Shown in pieces: positions 8,833 to 18,348 of a stretch of DNA of 27,169 bases. Made by a program: the position numbers and the translations under genes. The DNA comes from Stentor coeruleus (Eukaryota; Ciliophora; Heterotrichea; Heterotrichida; Stentoridae). The stretch spans positions 1 to 27,169 of the forward strand of contig MPUH01000981.1 in NCBI GenBank assembly GCA_001970955.1, written 5' to 3'. Below the pieces are notes generated by a model. It had not been told where the DNA came from. It worked only from the letters and a program-made list of their open reading frames with translations, and made no database searches. Positions within the stretch are counted from its first letter, which is position 1. Each line of letters begins with the position of its first letter.

Positions 8833-10197
8833 ATGAGAAGCGAACAGGGCGTAGTGATCGCTAAAATGACCTACTACCGAAAACAATCTGTAGAGAAACT
8901 TTATCGCCTGCTAAAGAGAAAAGTACTTATTGATATGAGGATCGTGAAAAGGTTTAGGATATGGCAAATCCTAATCCTCAAACAAAAAATCGCTATATTT
9001 TTACGTAAAGTTAAAGAAACCAATAGAAAATTCTTACTTCGAAGCTTTAGAGTTGTAGTAGGTGTCCTAGAAAAACCTCTAAGAATCAGTTTTAACAAAG
9101 TATTCAATTGTGAATACAAAGCTCAAGTTCCCAAAACCCTAAACCCAAAAGTTTCAGTCTGCAAACTAGGTTTAATAAATATCAAACTTCAATCACGTTC
9201 ATTATGTACATCTTTACTTCCATCAACAATCGACGATTTCGACTTAAAAACCAAATCTTTTGCCTTATGGAAATCCCGGGCATATAAAGCTTCACCTTTT
9301 CTTCATAGAAATTTAGTCCTAACATTAAGCGTAATGGCCATAGTTCTAAAGCTCAGATGGCACAATTTAAACTATGGTTTTCAAAGAGTCAATCGTATCA
9401 GACAACGAGTTGAAACAATTTCTTTATGTAAAACAATAGAAAAAATCTTTATTAAACGTATATCTCAAGCATTTCGTAAAGTATCACAACCAAGGTTTAT
9501 AAGGAAAAAAGCTGAGAATATAAGAGTTGATGGTAAAATAATGATACAGAAAATCAAAACTTCAACATGTTTATTAGAAATGCTTGTGCAGAAAAAACGA
9601 GGTATTGAGATTAAACAAATGGAGTTAGCTTTAAGTAAAGCTTTTCATAAAATGAAACTGGTTTCTAATGAAAGTAATGTCCCGAATTTTATTATGAAAA
9701 GGCATTATAGGAACTGGAGTTTAAAACTTATGATTAATGCTTTGAATTATCAGCATATTATAAGGAAAAAGTTTGGTTTTGGGAAATTGAAGCTTTTGAA
9801 ACCAAATAAACAGAAGGATGTGTTTCCGATTGATAAGTCAATTATTGAGAATCAGGCATTGGTGTTGGTTAGGTTAGAATCGCAACAATATGCAAAACTT
9901 AAGGAGTTTAAAGTTATTAAAAGATGTGAAAAGGTCAACAAATGTAAGATGGTGTTTTGGAAATGTTTAAGGATGTGGTTTGCGAGGTGGTGTGAAATAC
10001 TTAATGAACCTGATAACCTTGAGGTATTTTATATGTAGAAACTTTTTGAGTATTTAAGGTTTTTAGAGTCACAGGCTGAAAATGGACAAGAAGGTGTTGA
10101 GCTTACAGATGTCCGTGCTATGATAGAAAGAAGATCAACTGAAGTGACGGGTAAACTCATTGATTCAGATTCTAGTATAAATTTTAGAAGTCTTTAA
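8833..10197 (+). CDS. Basic helical protein of unknown function, spliced
   Basis: Exon 1 is 8833-10023 and exon 2 is 10039-10197, giving 449 residues. The 15-nt intron carries an in-frame TAG; after it the frame stays open for 52 acidic, clearly protein-like codons (KLFEYLRFLESQAENG). The protein is very basic and helical, with recurring aromatic patches: FRIWQILIL, FALWKSRA, AFRKVS, AFHKMK, HYRNWSLKL and FWKCLRMWFARW. Spaced Phe/Trp in basic helices recalls centrin-binding Sfi1-type repeats, but no regular period can be defined by eye, so that is only a suggestion. Start: ATG at 8833, or the in-frame ATG at 8866-8868. Its 5' end lies about 25 bp from the 5' end of the UBTD-type gene, so the two must share regulatory sequence. 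Confidence 0.65.
10024..10038 (+). other. 15-nt intron
   Basis: GTATTTTATATGTAG, with GT and AG ends and a length divisible by three. It holds an in-frame TAG, and the same frame remains open and protein-like for 52 codons afterwards. Heterotrich ciliates are known for introns of 15-16 nt. Confidence 0.8.
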
Positions 10198-11206
10198 GTA
10201 GTGTTAGTGCCATTGGATATTAGAAGTTTTATTTGAAAAAATCCTAATTTCGTATGGTTTATAAAGAAAATACGATTATTCTTGTATGAGGTAATAGGGT
10301 TTTTAATATGCTTTGTAAGGTAAGTGTTTTGTTTTGGATTGAAATAAGAAATTGGTTTTTTTTATCAGTTGGTATTTTTTGAAGCTTTTATTAATTTTAT
10401 AAATTAGATTGTATTATTGGTGCTTAGGGATATTTTTGTGGGGTGCTTGTGAATAATATCAAGAAAATATTATTTTCATATCATGGTAAAATTTTAGTTA
10501 TCTTTTTTTTTTGATTCTTTTTGGTGTGATATTATGTTTGAAGTATATCTGATGCTTAGATGAGTTTTTATAATGGTTTTTGGGGAATGTGTATATTTTT
10601 TTGAAGATTTTAATTTTTATAATGAGATATAGTTATTGGATTTTTTGATAGTTGATGAAGAGTGATAAAGATAATTAATATAGGCTAGTAATCTTTGATA
10701 CTATAAATTATTAACTACCAAATAAAAGAGCTTTGATGAGTTCAATTTATATTAAATACGCAATATCCTATCGCAAAAAAATTTACTCATAACTTCTAAC
10801 CCAAATAAAGTACATCATATTTTACTCAAAAAACACCCAATCCAGTAAAAACTATAAATCCATCATCAAAAACTATAAACCATAAAAATTATCTTTCACA
10901 CTTTATAAAACAAAAAACCATAACCATTACACAAACTTCTGTCCCTAAACCCTCTTCATCTTCTTGATAAACTTAACACCCTACCACCTCTAATTTTCCC
11001 AATATTTTCTCAACATCACATCAAAACCTTTAACCCATACCTCGCCTATCAAAAACCTAATCCTAACTTAAACCCTCAACCATAACCTTTCAACTCTCCA
11101 AACCCATATTTTCCCTTCATTTCATATCAACACTTCAACATCACTCAAACAAATTCCCTAATATCTAATACTAATCCCCATTATTACATTAACACAATAA
11201 ACTAAT
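10198..11206. other. Spacer with strand-composition flip near 10690
   Basis: No gene seen. From 10198 to about 10670 the plus strand is T/G-rich with few C; from about 10730 to 11206 it is A/C-rich with few G. The flip lies in an imperfect inverted repeat, TATAG at 10679-10683 and CTATA at 10701-10705. The left half follows the helical-protein gene and the right half leads into the USP7 gene. Confidence 0.7.
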
Positions 11207-14200
11207 ATGCAAAAGCGGGAACAACAAAGCAACTTGCTGAACATTTTCAAACGTCCAAGATCAGACTCTCTGTCAAATTCGCCTCAAAAAAAGCTTCCAG
11301 AAAGATCCCCAGCCACTGAAAACCCATCATCATCAAATTTCCGATCTTCGATACTACAAAACGGTGATGCTAAAGCTTACTGGCACTTCAAAAATATCAA
11401 ATTCAATATCGACAACGATAAAGATATGTTTTTTGAAAGCCCAAAGTTCGTCACTGGCAATGGGGATAAATGGAATATCCTATTATGGCCTTGTAAAACT
11501 TCAACAAGTATTGGGGTCTATTTACAATTAGAAGTAAATGAGGACAATTTGACTTATAGTAAAACAGCGACTGCATATTTTGAAGCTTATTTTACTATAG
11601 AAAATAAGTTAGAAAGGAAAATTACATTGAGTTTAAATCATAAATTTGACTTTGCGTATAGAGATTCAGGGTTTGAGAATTTTGTTAAGCATAGTGAATT
11701 TTTAGCTTATTTGAATAGACCTTTTGTTGTTGAAGTTACGGTTAGTCCTGCTAAACCCCATGAAGATTCGAAAGAACTTATTGGGTATAATGGGATTGTT
11801 AATGAAGGGACAACTTGTTATATGAATAGTCTTTTGCAAACGTTGTATTTCTTGAATTATTTTAGGAAAGCGGTTTATGCTATGCCGACTACGTTGAAAG
11901 ATCAGGATAGGCTACCTTTGTCGTTACAGATGATATTTTATCATTTGCAGTTTTGTAATACCCCAGCCAGTACCCGAGAGTTACTAACAAGTTTTGGTTG
12001 GAATTCCGACCAATGGAATATCCAACACGACGTTCAAGAGCTAAACTGTATCCTTTCCGATCATCTCGAAAACAAAATGAAAAACACCCCCGCTGAAGGG
12101 ACATATTCGAAATTATTTGTTGGTAAAATGGAGAGTTTTATCAAATGCAAAAACGTAAACTACACATCTTCAAGAACCGAAAACTTTACCGACATTCAAT
12201 TAAATGTAGAAGGTTGTGATAATATATACACAAGTTTCGAAAAATATATTGAAATCGAATCTTTAATTGGAGATAACAAATATGAAGCAGAAGGTTTTGG
12301 TAAACAAGATGCAGAAAAAGGGGTCATGTTTCTAGACTTGCCCCCAGTATTACAATTACAGTTAAAAAGGTTTGAATACGATTCTTATCTTGACAAAATG
12401 GTTAAACTGAATCATAAATACAATTTTTATGAAGAAATTGATCTAGGAGCATATGTTAAAACCCCAGGTAAATGGAATTATAGTCTTTTTTCAATACTTG
12501 TGCATAAAGGCAATGCTGTAGCTGGGCATTATTTTTCCTATATATCCCCAAAGCTCAATGGGGAATGGTATATTTTTAACGACGATTCTGTGGACCGAGT
12601 GCTTTTTCCATATGTAAAAATGTCAAGTTTAGGTGGGGATCTTATTGAATTAGAAGTTAGAGAGACGGGTTTAATTGAAGAGATTCAAACAAAAAATGAA
12701 ACCTGCGCTTATATGTTGGTTTATATAAAAACTGATATGAAAAATACAATCCTTGAAGACTTGACTGGAACAGATATCCCAGATCATGTGAAAGAAATTT
12801 TTGACTCTGAAAACAAACGTCGTAAAGATGAACTTAAACAAAAAGCTTTAAAAGACTCTTTATTAACAATTTATATACTAAGCGCAGATATTCTAATAGG
12901 TTGGGCATTTCCTGGGATAAGCGGATACGATAACGACCTATACGGTTATGAGAAATTTACTCTTGATTCAGGGTCTCGAGCAAAGCTCGAGATAAAAAAA
13001 GGACTCAAAGGCAGAGATTTAGAAAGCGAAATAAAAAAACACGTCTCAGGAACTATAAAACTCTGGACTTTTGTCCCTGGTTATAAAAACTGGCAATTTA
13101 AACGTTTAATTCTTAATGATACTTTATTTAAACAAGTTAAAGATCGTGCTGTGTATATAGAAACTGAAAAAAATGTTTTTGAAATCTTCGATGGGGAATG
13201 GAAATTCTGTGAAGATGTGACTAAAACCCCATCAAGCCAAGGAACTGATGGTTTTGACGATGAGCCTTCAGGTGCTGATAAAGTGTTTCTAGTGTTTAAA
13301 TGGTATGAATGGATAAATGGACCTAGTATTAAGATTATAAAAGCAGGGTGTATAAGTAACTGTCCTGATATCGAAGCTTTAAGAAAAGAAGTTTATAAAT
13401 TCAAAACAAATAATCAAGATGAATGCAATAAAAAAATAAGGGTTTATATAGAAAAATCAACTGAAAACCCAGTGAATCCTCATGAGTTGAATATAAGTGT
13501 GATAGAAAGCTTTGAGAATTTCGAGTTACATTTTGGGACGAAATCCCCACATAGTGCTATAGGCAAAATCCGTTTAATGAGCGGAGATATAATTATATGT
13601 GAAGAAATACTTGAAAACACCCCTATTGAATATGTTTCAGCTAAAGATTATCTGAATAGTTTATATCAAAATGTTTATGTAAATATAAACTATTATAACA
13701 AATACCTGAAATTCGGCTTTGAGAGTTTTTCAGCACAGGTTCTTAATACAATGCCTGAAAGTTATATATTAAAACTGACACTTAGACTACAGGATTCAAT
13801 AAATGAAGTAAAATCCCAAGTCGCCAAAGCTTTAAATGGGTGTTTTAATATAGACTCAGATCAAATATTGCTTTTTTATACTGAAAATCCTCATTCGAAC
13901 TATATACAAATCCCTTGTTCTGAAGGTGTTACTTATAATAAAAAACCTTGTAAGACAGTTAGTGATATGTTAAAGTTCACAAACTCACTTTTTTATGATA
14001 TTTTACCTTTTCCTATGAAATTGGCCGAGAAAAATTATGTGGTTTTTATTTCCCATGTCAATGAAAAGTTTTCGCTTGTTAAACAATATTTTAAACTTGT
14101 GGAAAAAAATGAGCTAACACTTGAGACGATGCTTAGCGAGTATTTTTATAGTGATTTTAAAGACAAAATGTGTGAAGTTAATATAAATTACTTAGAAAAC

Positions 14201-14740
14201 CAAGACTCTTCTTTGTTAAAAACAAACCCAATACCAGGATTTAACTCCTCCACATCAGATTCTCTAGTATTTTACCTTTTGAACCATCCTCAAAACGCTA
14301 TTATTCGTGAACTTTCCCTTAACGACCCACTTGAATCATATCTCGACAACCCAAACTATTTATTATGTTTCAGAGTCCTTTCAGAATGTGAATTATCATT
14401 AAGCAAATCTCAAAGCAAAGTGTTTATATTTACATATACAAAAGGATCAGATCGATATAGTTCTGAAGTTGGGTATTTCGATATAAATATTTCATGTAAG
14501 TTTGTTATATCAAGTTTAAGTCAAAGATATGAGGAAAAAATCAGGGTTATGATTTTTATGCCAAGTTATTTTAATGATAGAATTGAATATAAACCTTCAA
14601 GACCTTTGGAAGAAACTGATGAAAAGTTTTTTGATAAGTATGCGGATAGCCCGATTGGTATTGAACTACCTTGCACATATGTTTATAAAAACGCAATGAC
14701 CATTAGTTTTGCGGCAAGAGATATAATTGCTGGTTATTAG
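11207..14740 (+). CDS. Ubiquitin carboxyl-terminal hydrolase, USP7 (HAUSP) type
   Basis: 1177 residues, complete, ATG to TAG, single exon. A MATH/TRAF domain occupies about 55-175 (KAYWHFKNIKFNID to FVVEVTVSP). The USP catalytic domain follows: Cys box NEGTTCYMNSLLQTLYF with Cys204, a QHDVQEL segment, LPPVLQLQLKRFEYD, and His box AGHYFSYISP with His441. The third triad position, Asp in human USP7, is Asn458 here, a common substitution, and is followed by Asp459-Asp460. From about 530 to the end lies the multi-Ubl tail (IRLW-like TIKLWTFVPG, then FLVFKWYEW), so the architecture and length match USP7 (about 1100 residues). Known USP7 proteins remove ubiquitin from nuclear substrates and bind partners through MATH and the Ubl tail. 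The substrate in this cell is unknown. Upstream sequence is A/C-rich and downstream T/G-rich, like other genes here. Confidence 0.95.
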   Translation: MQKREQQSNLLNIFKRPRSDSLSNSPQKKLPERSPATENPSSSNFRSSILQNGDAKAYWHFKNIKFNIDNDKDMFFESPKFVTGNGDKWNILLWPCKTSTSIGVYLQLEVNEDNLTYSKTATAYFEAYFTIENKLERKITLSLNHKFDFAYRDSGFENFVKHSEFLAYLNRPFVVEVTVSPAKPHEDSKELIGYNGIVNEGTTCYMNSLLQTLYFLNYFRKAVYAMPTTLKDQDRLPLSLQMIFYHLQFCNTPASTRELLTSFGWNSDQWNIQHDVQELNCILSDHLENKMKNTPAEGTYSKLFVGKMESFIKCKNVNYTSSRTENFTDIQLNVEGCDNIYTSFEKYIEIESLIGDNKYEAEGFGKQDAEKGVMFLDLPPVLQLQLKRFEYDSYLDKMVKLNHKYNFYEEIDLGAYVKTPGKWNYSLFSILVHKGNAVAGHYFSYISPKLNGEWYIFNDDSVDRVLFPYVKMSSLGGDLIELEVRETGLIEEIQTKNETCAYMLVYIKTDMKNTILEDLTGTDIPDHVKEIFDSENKRRKDELKQKALKDSLLTIYILSADILIGWAFPGISGYDNDLYGYEKFTLDSGSRAKLEIKKGLKGRDLESEIKKHVSGTIKLWTFVPGYKNWQFKRLILNDTLFKQVKDRAVYIETEKNVFEIFDGEWKFCEDVTKTPSSQGTDGFDDEPSGADKVFLVFKWYEWINGPSIKIIKAGCISNCPDIEALRKEVYKFKTNNQDECNKKIRVYIEKSTENPVNPHELNISVIESFENFELHFGTKSPHSAIGKIRLMSGDIIICEEILENTPIEYVSAKDYLNSLYQNVYVNINYYNKYLKFGFESFSAQVLNTMPESYILKLTLRLQDSINEVKSQVAKALNGCFNIDSDQILLFYTENPHSNYIQIPCSEGVTYNKKPCKTVSDMLKFTNSLFYDILPFPMKLAEKNYVVFISHVNEKFSLVKQYFKLVEKNELTLETMLSEYFYSDFKDKMCEVNINYLENQDSSLLKTNPIPGFNSSTSDSLVFYLLNHPQNAIIRELSLNDPLESYLDNPNYLLCFRVLSECELSLSKSQSKVFIFTYTKGSDRYSSEVGYFDINISCKFVISSLSQRYEEKIRVMIFMPSYFNDRIEYKPSRPLEETDEKFFDKYADSPIGIELPCTYVYKNAMTISFAARDIIAGY

Positions 14741-15623
14741 TTTCTTTATAATATAAATTATGTTGTTTTCAATTTAAAAGTTTTGTTGATGGGTGTGGAT
14801 TTTAATGGAATACATTTTTCGTAGTTTTAGATTATGAGATTTTTTATGTATGTCTTTTGTGTATTTTTTTTAAGTTGGGTTTATGTTGTGTGGATTTTTA
14901 TTATTAAAATCAATTTTTACTTAGGAAAATTGTTGAAAATTATAAAATAGAATTTTTAGGAGTTTAAGGAAAATTATCTTCTTGTGTGTATGGGAAATCA
15001 TATTATCTTATAAAAAATTTTGAAATCTTTATGGCTATCATCTATAGCAAGATCTGATAATACTTTCTATTTAAAAAAACTTCAATTCAACTATAAAATG
15101 AAAATAAACATCATAAAACTTTTATTATCAAAAAATCTCTCTGTGATCTACAGAAAAACATTCAGACTGAAGAATTCCTGAGACCACATCCAAGTGTCTA
15201 CAAATTTTTTTTTAATATCCTCAATAAGTTTATCAAAAAAACTCAAAGATGAGACTAGAAAAAATCAACCCTTTAGGTTTGTAATATTATCATTCCCTAT
15301 AAATATATTTTTAACTCCTGTTTTAAAACATTTATTATCCCACCTTAAATCATATTCTCAACTATTTCCTCAAATCTTAACTCAATCCCAACACTTCATC
15401 AACATAAATCCTAAAATAATATCTATTTTCTTTAACTATAAAATGTAAATATTATAGATTCCTGAAGCAAAAATAGGAAAAATGAAAAATACACCTTTTT
15501 ATATGTAATAATATAACAAAAAACTAAGTTTTTTTAAGGCCAAAAAACCCAGCATTATAACAATAATCTTTACAATTCTTACATAAACCTCACATAAAAA
15601 AAAAACCTGTTTTATAATAAAAA
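14741..15623. other. Spacer with composition flip near 15040
   Basis: T/G-rich on plus to about 15020, A/C-rich after about 15060. A small hairpin, GCTAT at 15034-15038 and ATAGC at 15044-15048 with a 5-nt loop, marks the switch. The open frame at 15194-15448 has no ATG start and reads as low-complexity Ser/Phe/Ile/Leu sequence; I do not consider it a gene. Confidence 0.65.
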
Positions 15624-16082
15624 ATGGATAAACCTAGAATTGTCTTCGCTTCAGACCATGCAGGATTTCAATACAAAAGTATCTTATCTTTATTTTTAGA
15701 ATCAAAAGGTTATACAATTCTTGATGTTGGGTGCACTTCTGCAGAACCAACTGATTTCCCAATATATGCGAAATTAGGATGTGAAAAAATTATAAATAAA
15801 GAAGCTGAACTTGGGGTTTTTATATGTGGATCAGGTATTGGGATATCAATTGCCGCTAATAGATATAATGGAATTAGATGTGCTGTTTGTCATGATTATT
15901 TTACAGCAACAAATTGTAGGTTAAAAGATCATGCTAATGTTATTGCCTTAGGGGAAAGAGTTTTAGGGATTGAAGTTGCTAAACAAATGGTTGAAGCTTT
16001 TGTTGCTACAGTTTGCAATATGGAAAATCCTGATTATGGAAGAAGAGCTGCTATGATAGATTCTATAATGGATAATGAATAG
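15624..16082 (+). CDS. rpiB: Ribose-5-phosphate isomerase B / RpiB-LacAB family sugar-phosphate isomerase
   Basis: 152 residues, ATG to TAG, full length for the family. Diagnostic motifs: FASDHAGF (8-15) at the N-terminus, FPIYAKLG, and the active-site loop GVFICGSGIGISIAANR, in which Cys68 corresponds to the catalytic Cys of bacterial RpiB. The loop is followed by GIRCAVCHDYFTAT and the conserved NVIALGERVLG. The family interconverts ribulose 5-phosphate and ribose 5-phosphate in the non-oxidative pentose phosphate pathway, or acts on related sugars. Animals use the unrelated RpiA, while bacteria and several protists have RpiB, so bacterial ancestry is plausible but cannot be tested from this window. 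Base composition matches the neighbouring genes, so any transfer would be old. No targeting peptide is evident; cytosolic location is inferred. Confidence 0.9.
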   Translation: MDKPRIVFASDHAGFQYKSILSLFLESKGYTILDVGCTSAEPTDFPIYAKLGCEKIINKEAELGVFICGSGIGISIAANRYNGIRCAVCHDYFTATNCRLKDHANVIALGERVLGIEVAKQMVEAFVATVCNMENPDYGRRAAMIDSIMDNE

Positions 16083-16616
16083 TTTATTTAGGGAAAATAA
16101 TTAGTTTACGTAAAAAATTGAGTTTTTGGATTTGAAAGTTTGGGTTTTTTGTAGGAATTAAGATGCTTTGTTAGAAAATATGGGTAGTGATGGAAAAAAT
16201 GTTTTTGTTTTTATTTGTGTTTGTTTTGAAGATTAATTTTTTTGTATAATTGTGACAGATTTAATTGGAAAAGAGTTTGTGTTTTTTTGGGTTGAAGATT
16301 AATAGTTATAAGATTAAGATAAGATGCAGATGTAGGGTTAGAAAAAAAAAATAGGAACCTATAATCTTAGGAATTATGAAATTAGCTAGTAGTTAGTTGG
16401 ATAAAACATTAAGTGATAATTTAAGTATCTTTGAATCAGCGCCTTCCTTACCTTTTTAATCAATACCAAAAACTCAAACCCCAAATCAAAAAAAACCTAA
16501 AAAAATTCTCCCTAACTCAAAAACCACTCACACAAAATTCCATCTTCTAAAAAACTCCTTATTCCAAAATCAAAACTCAATATTTCATTTCTACCTATTT
16601 AAAACCTAAGATTATA
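16083..16616. other. Spacer with composition flip at about 16360-16430
   Basis: T/G-rich on plus after the rpiB gene, strongly A/C-rich before the 16617 gene. The switch contains AGGAACCT and an ATAAT/ATTAT inverted repeat (16361-16365, 16373-16377). No gene seen. Confidence 0.65.
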
Positions 16617-17246
16617 ATGAAATATTCTCATTTCCCTTCAGAAAATATACACAGAAAACTTTTCCTCGCTAATAAAAAAAAATCCCGAGAAGAAGAACTC
16701 TGGAAAATGCTCGGAATATCCAAGCGGACAATAATCCTCGGCAAAAAACTCATCACAAAAAAAATCCTCCCAATAAAACCCAGACCGAAATCCGGGCGAT
16801 TCAACAGCCTCGAATCAAATACAAACACTTTACCAATAAAAACTATATTTTTTGACGTAAAAACCTTTAAAGAAGAGTTCAAAAACCCAAAAATATCGAA
16901 AAAACCCAATTCTCATCTCTTAGCTGGATTTTGTTCATCACAAAATGTAACTAAAAAAAACTTGCATTTTGAAATCCCAGTCAAAAACCCATGTGAAGTT
17001 TATAAAAGTAGTCAGAAAAATTTTAATAAAATAGCCAAGATAAAACATAGAAGAAATCAAAGCCAACAAGCATTTTTATATGATGAATATTCAACAAAAT
17101 ATAATAATTCGAGTACTGTAAGATTTATGTTGGATAAAGAGACTGAAGAAGGAACTTTGAGGAAAAAAGTTGATAGTAAATTGAATAGGAAAAATTTTAG
17201 GAAACAAGTAAATTTGTCGGCATGGGAAAACGAAAATGAACATTAG
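16617..17246 (+). CDS. Hypothetical basic protein
   Basis: 209 residues, ATG to TAG. I do not recognise the family. Lys, Arg, Asn and Ser dominate, with no hydrophobic segment and no Cys/His cluster. A short N-terminal helix (SREEELWKMLGI) is followed by basic, probably disordered sequence (KKILPIKPRPKSGRF) and a C-terminal Lys/Arg stretch (TLRKKVDSKLNRKNF). The composition fits a DNA-, RNA- or microtubule-associated protein, which is a guess. It has the same A/C-rich leader as neighbouring plus-strand genes, and its open frame and start context (ATAATG) support a real gene. Confidence 0.55.
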   Translation: MKYSHFPSENIHRKLFLANKKKSREEELWKMLGISKRTIILGKKLITKKILPIKPRPKSGRFNSLESNTNTLPIKTIFFDVKTFKEEFKNPKISKKPNSHLLAGFCSSQNVTKKNLHFEIPVKNPCEVYKSSQKNFNKIAKIKHRRNQSQQAFLYDEYSTKYNNSSTVRFMLDKETEEGTLRKKVDSKLNRKNFRKQVNLSAWENENEH

Positions 17247-17729
17247 GGTGAAGAATTTTAGAGGTAAAAATATATTATAATAGGGTAGTTTGTGGATTTT
17301 GGATATGTTTAATAGTGAGTTTAGGTGGAGTTTTAATAGTGATGCTATATGAGAATATTTAGAGATAGTGTTATAGAGAAAGTACGGGGTTTATATGTTT
17401 ATATATATATTTTTATATGCATTTCTATATGTATTTATATATGCTTTTATATATATTCCTATATGAATTTCTATATTCTTTCATATACTTTCCTATATAC
17501 ATTTCTAAATACAAATTTATATACTTTCTTTATATTTATTATACAAATCCTATATATCAATAATAAAACTATCAACAGTTTTGCTTATCTGTTATTTGCA
17601 ATTCACAATTTCCAAAGCATTTTTCACACACAAACCATAAATCCTATCTTTTAATCGATCTGCATAAAACACACTAAAAAACCTGCAGGAAAATTAAACA
17701 CAAATAGCAATTCCATAATAATTTATTGA
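17247..17729. other. Spacer with a TATA-rich phased array
   Basis: T/G-rich to about 17390, then the array described separately, then A/C-rich to the next ATG. The open frame at 17349-17654 is a translation of the array (Tyr/Ile/Phe only) and is not a gene. Confidence 0.65.
17391..17560 (+). repeat. Degenerate tandem array, unit about 11-12 nt, core TATAT
   Basis: TATAT-type cores recur near 17414, 17426, 17437, 17448, 17460, 17472, 17483, 17494, 17505 and 17518, separated by pyrimidine-rich linkers such as TTTC and TTCC. The spacing alternates between 11 and 12 nt, close to one DNA helical turn. The array sits between two plus-strand genes, where base skew changes. Confidence 0.7.
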
Positions 17730-18176
17730 ATGGAACCCATCAAGGTAGTCTATCAAAAAAAAACAGCTTCTCCCAAACAGACTATGAGGAAAAAAACATT
17801 AAGAACAGCATCTCCAGTTGGTATAAGAGATCAATCAAGTAAATTATTCAGAATACAAGTTAACACCCCAACATTTTATCGTCCTCAAGCTCATCATTCA
17901 GTTAAACTTCCTCCACATCACTTAACTGATGATATAAATAAACCTAAGAAAACAAGAGTTAGTTACTTGCCACATAGTACTGTTTATAAAAAATTGAATG
18001 TAAGACTTACATTGCATAATTTAGAATTCTTACAGAGCATACAAAAGGAATCTCGACAAGGAAACAGAAGCCAATTTAGAAAAACTATTGATTATACAAG
18101 CCAAAAAGTATATAATATTAACAGTTCTCCTTTAGAAGCTATTGGATCTTCAATTAACATTACATCTGGATTCTAA
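17730..18176 (+). CDS. Hypothetical small basic protein
   Basis: 148 residues, ATG to TAA. Family not recognised. The first 30 residues are Lys/Thr/Pro-rich (KKTASPKQTMRKKTLRTASP) with two TASP motifs that look like proline-directed phosphorylation sites. The remainder is Ser/Arg/His-rich without hydrophobic or zinc-binding segments, ending in an Ile/Ser/Gly tail. It may be an intrinsically disordered nucleic-acid or cytoskeletal accessory protein. It is tail to tail with the 18349 gene, about 170 bp apart. Confidence 0.55.
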   Translation: MEPIKVVYQKKTASPKQTMRKKTLRTASPVGIRDQSSKLFRIQVNTPTFYRPQAHHSVKLPPHHLTDDINKPKKTRVSYLPHSTVYKKLNVRLTLHNLEFLQSIQKESRQGNRSQFRKTIDYTSQKVYNINSSPLEAIGSSINITSGF

Positions 18177-18348
18177 ATATGTCCTAAAAATAAACTTATC
18201 ACATATTTTTACACTAGACTATTAAACTTATAAATAAAACTCATTACCTCCATCATAAAACTACATAAAAAACCCCTTATATCCCACACATAAAACCTAA
18301 AAAAATCAACTCCAACAAATATCTTTCGCCATAAATTATTATCTAAAC

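Noticed and set aside
9134-9147. Telomere-like CCCTAAACCC
   Set aside because: Only one and a half units, inside a coding frame (encodes TLNPK).
14478-14496. GTAAGT...AAG intron-like stretch inside USP7
   Set aside because: 19 nt, the frame is open and homologous through it; removal would break the frame.
15194-15448. 84-codon open frame
   Set aside because: Starts with GTG, low-complexity Ser/Phe/Leu translation of A/C-rich spacer, no homology recognised.
17349-17654. 101-codon open frame rich in Tyr/Ile/Phe
   Set aside because: It is a translation of the TATAT array; composition is dictated by the repeat.
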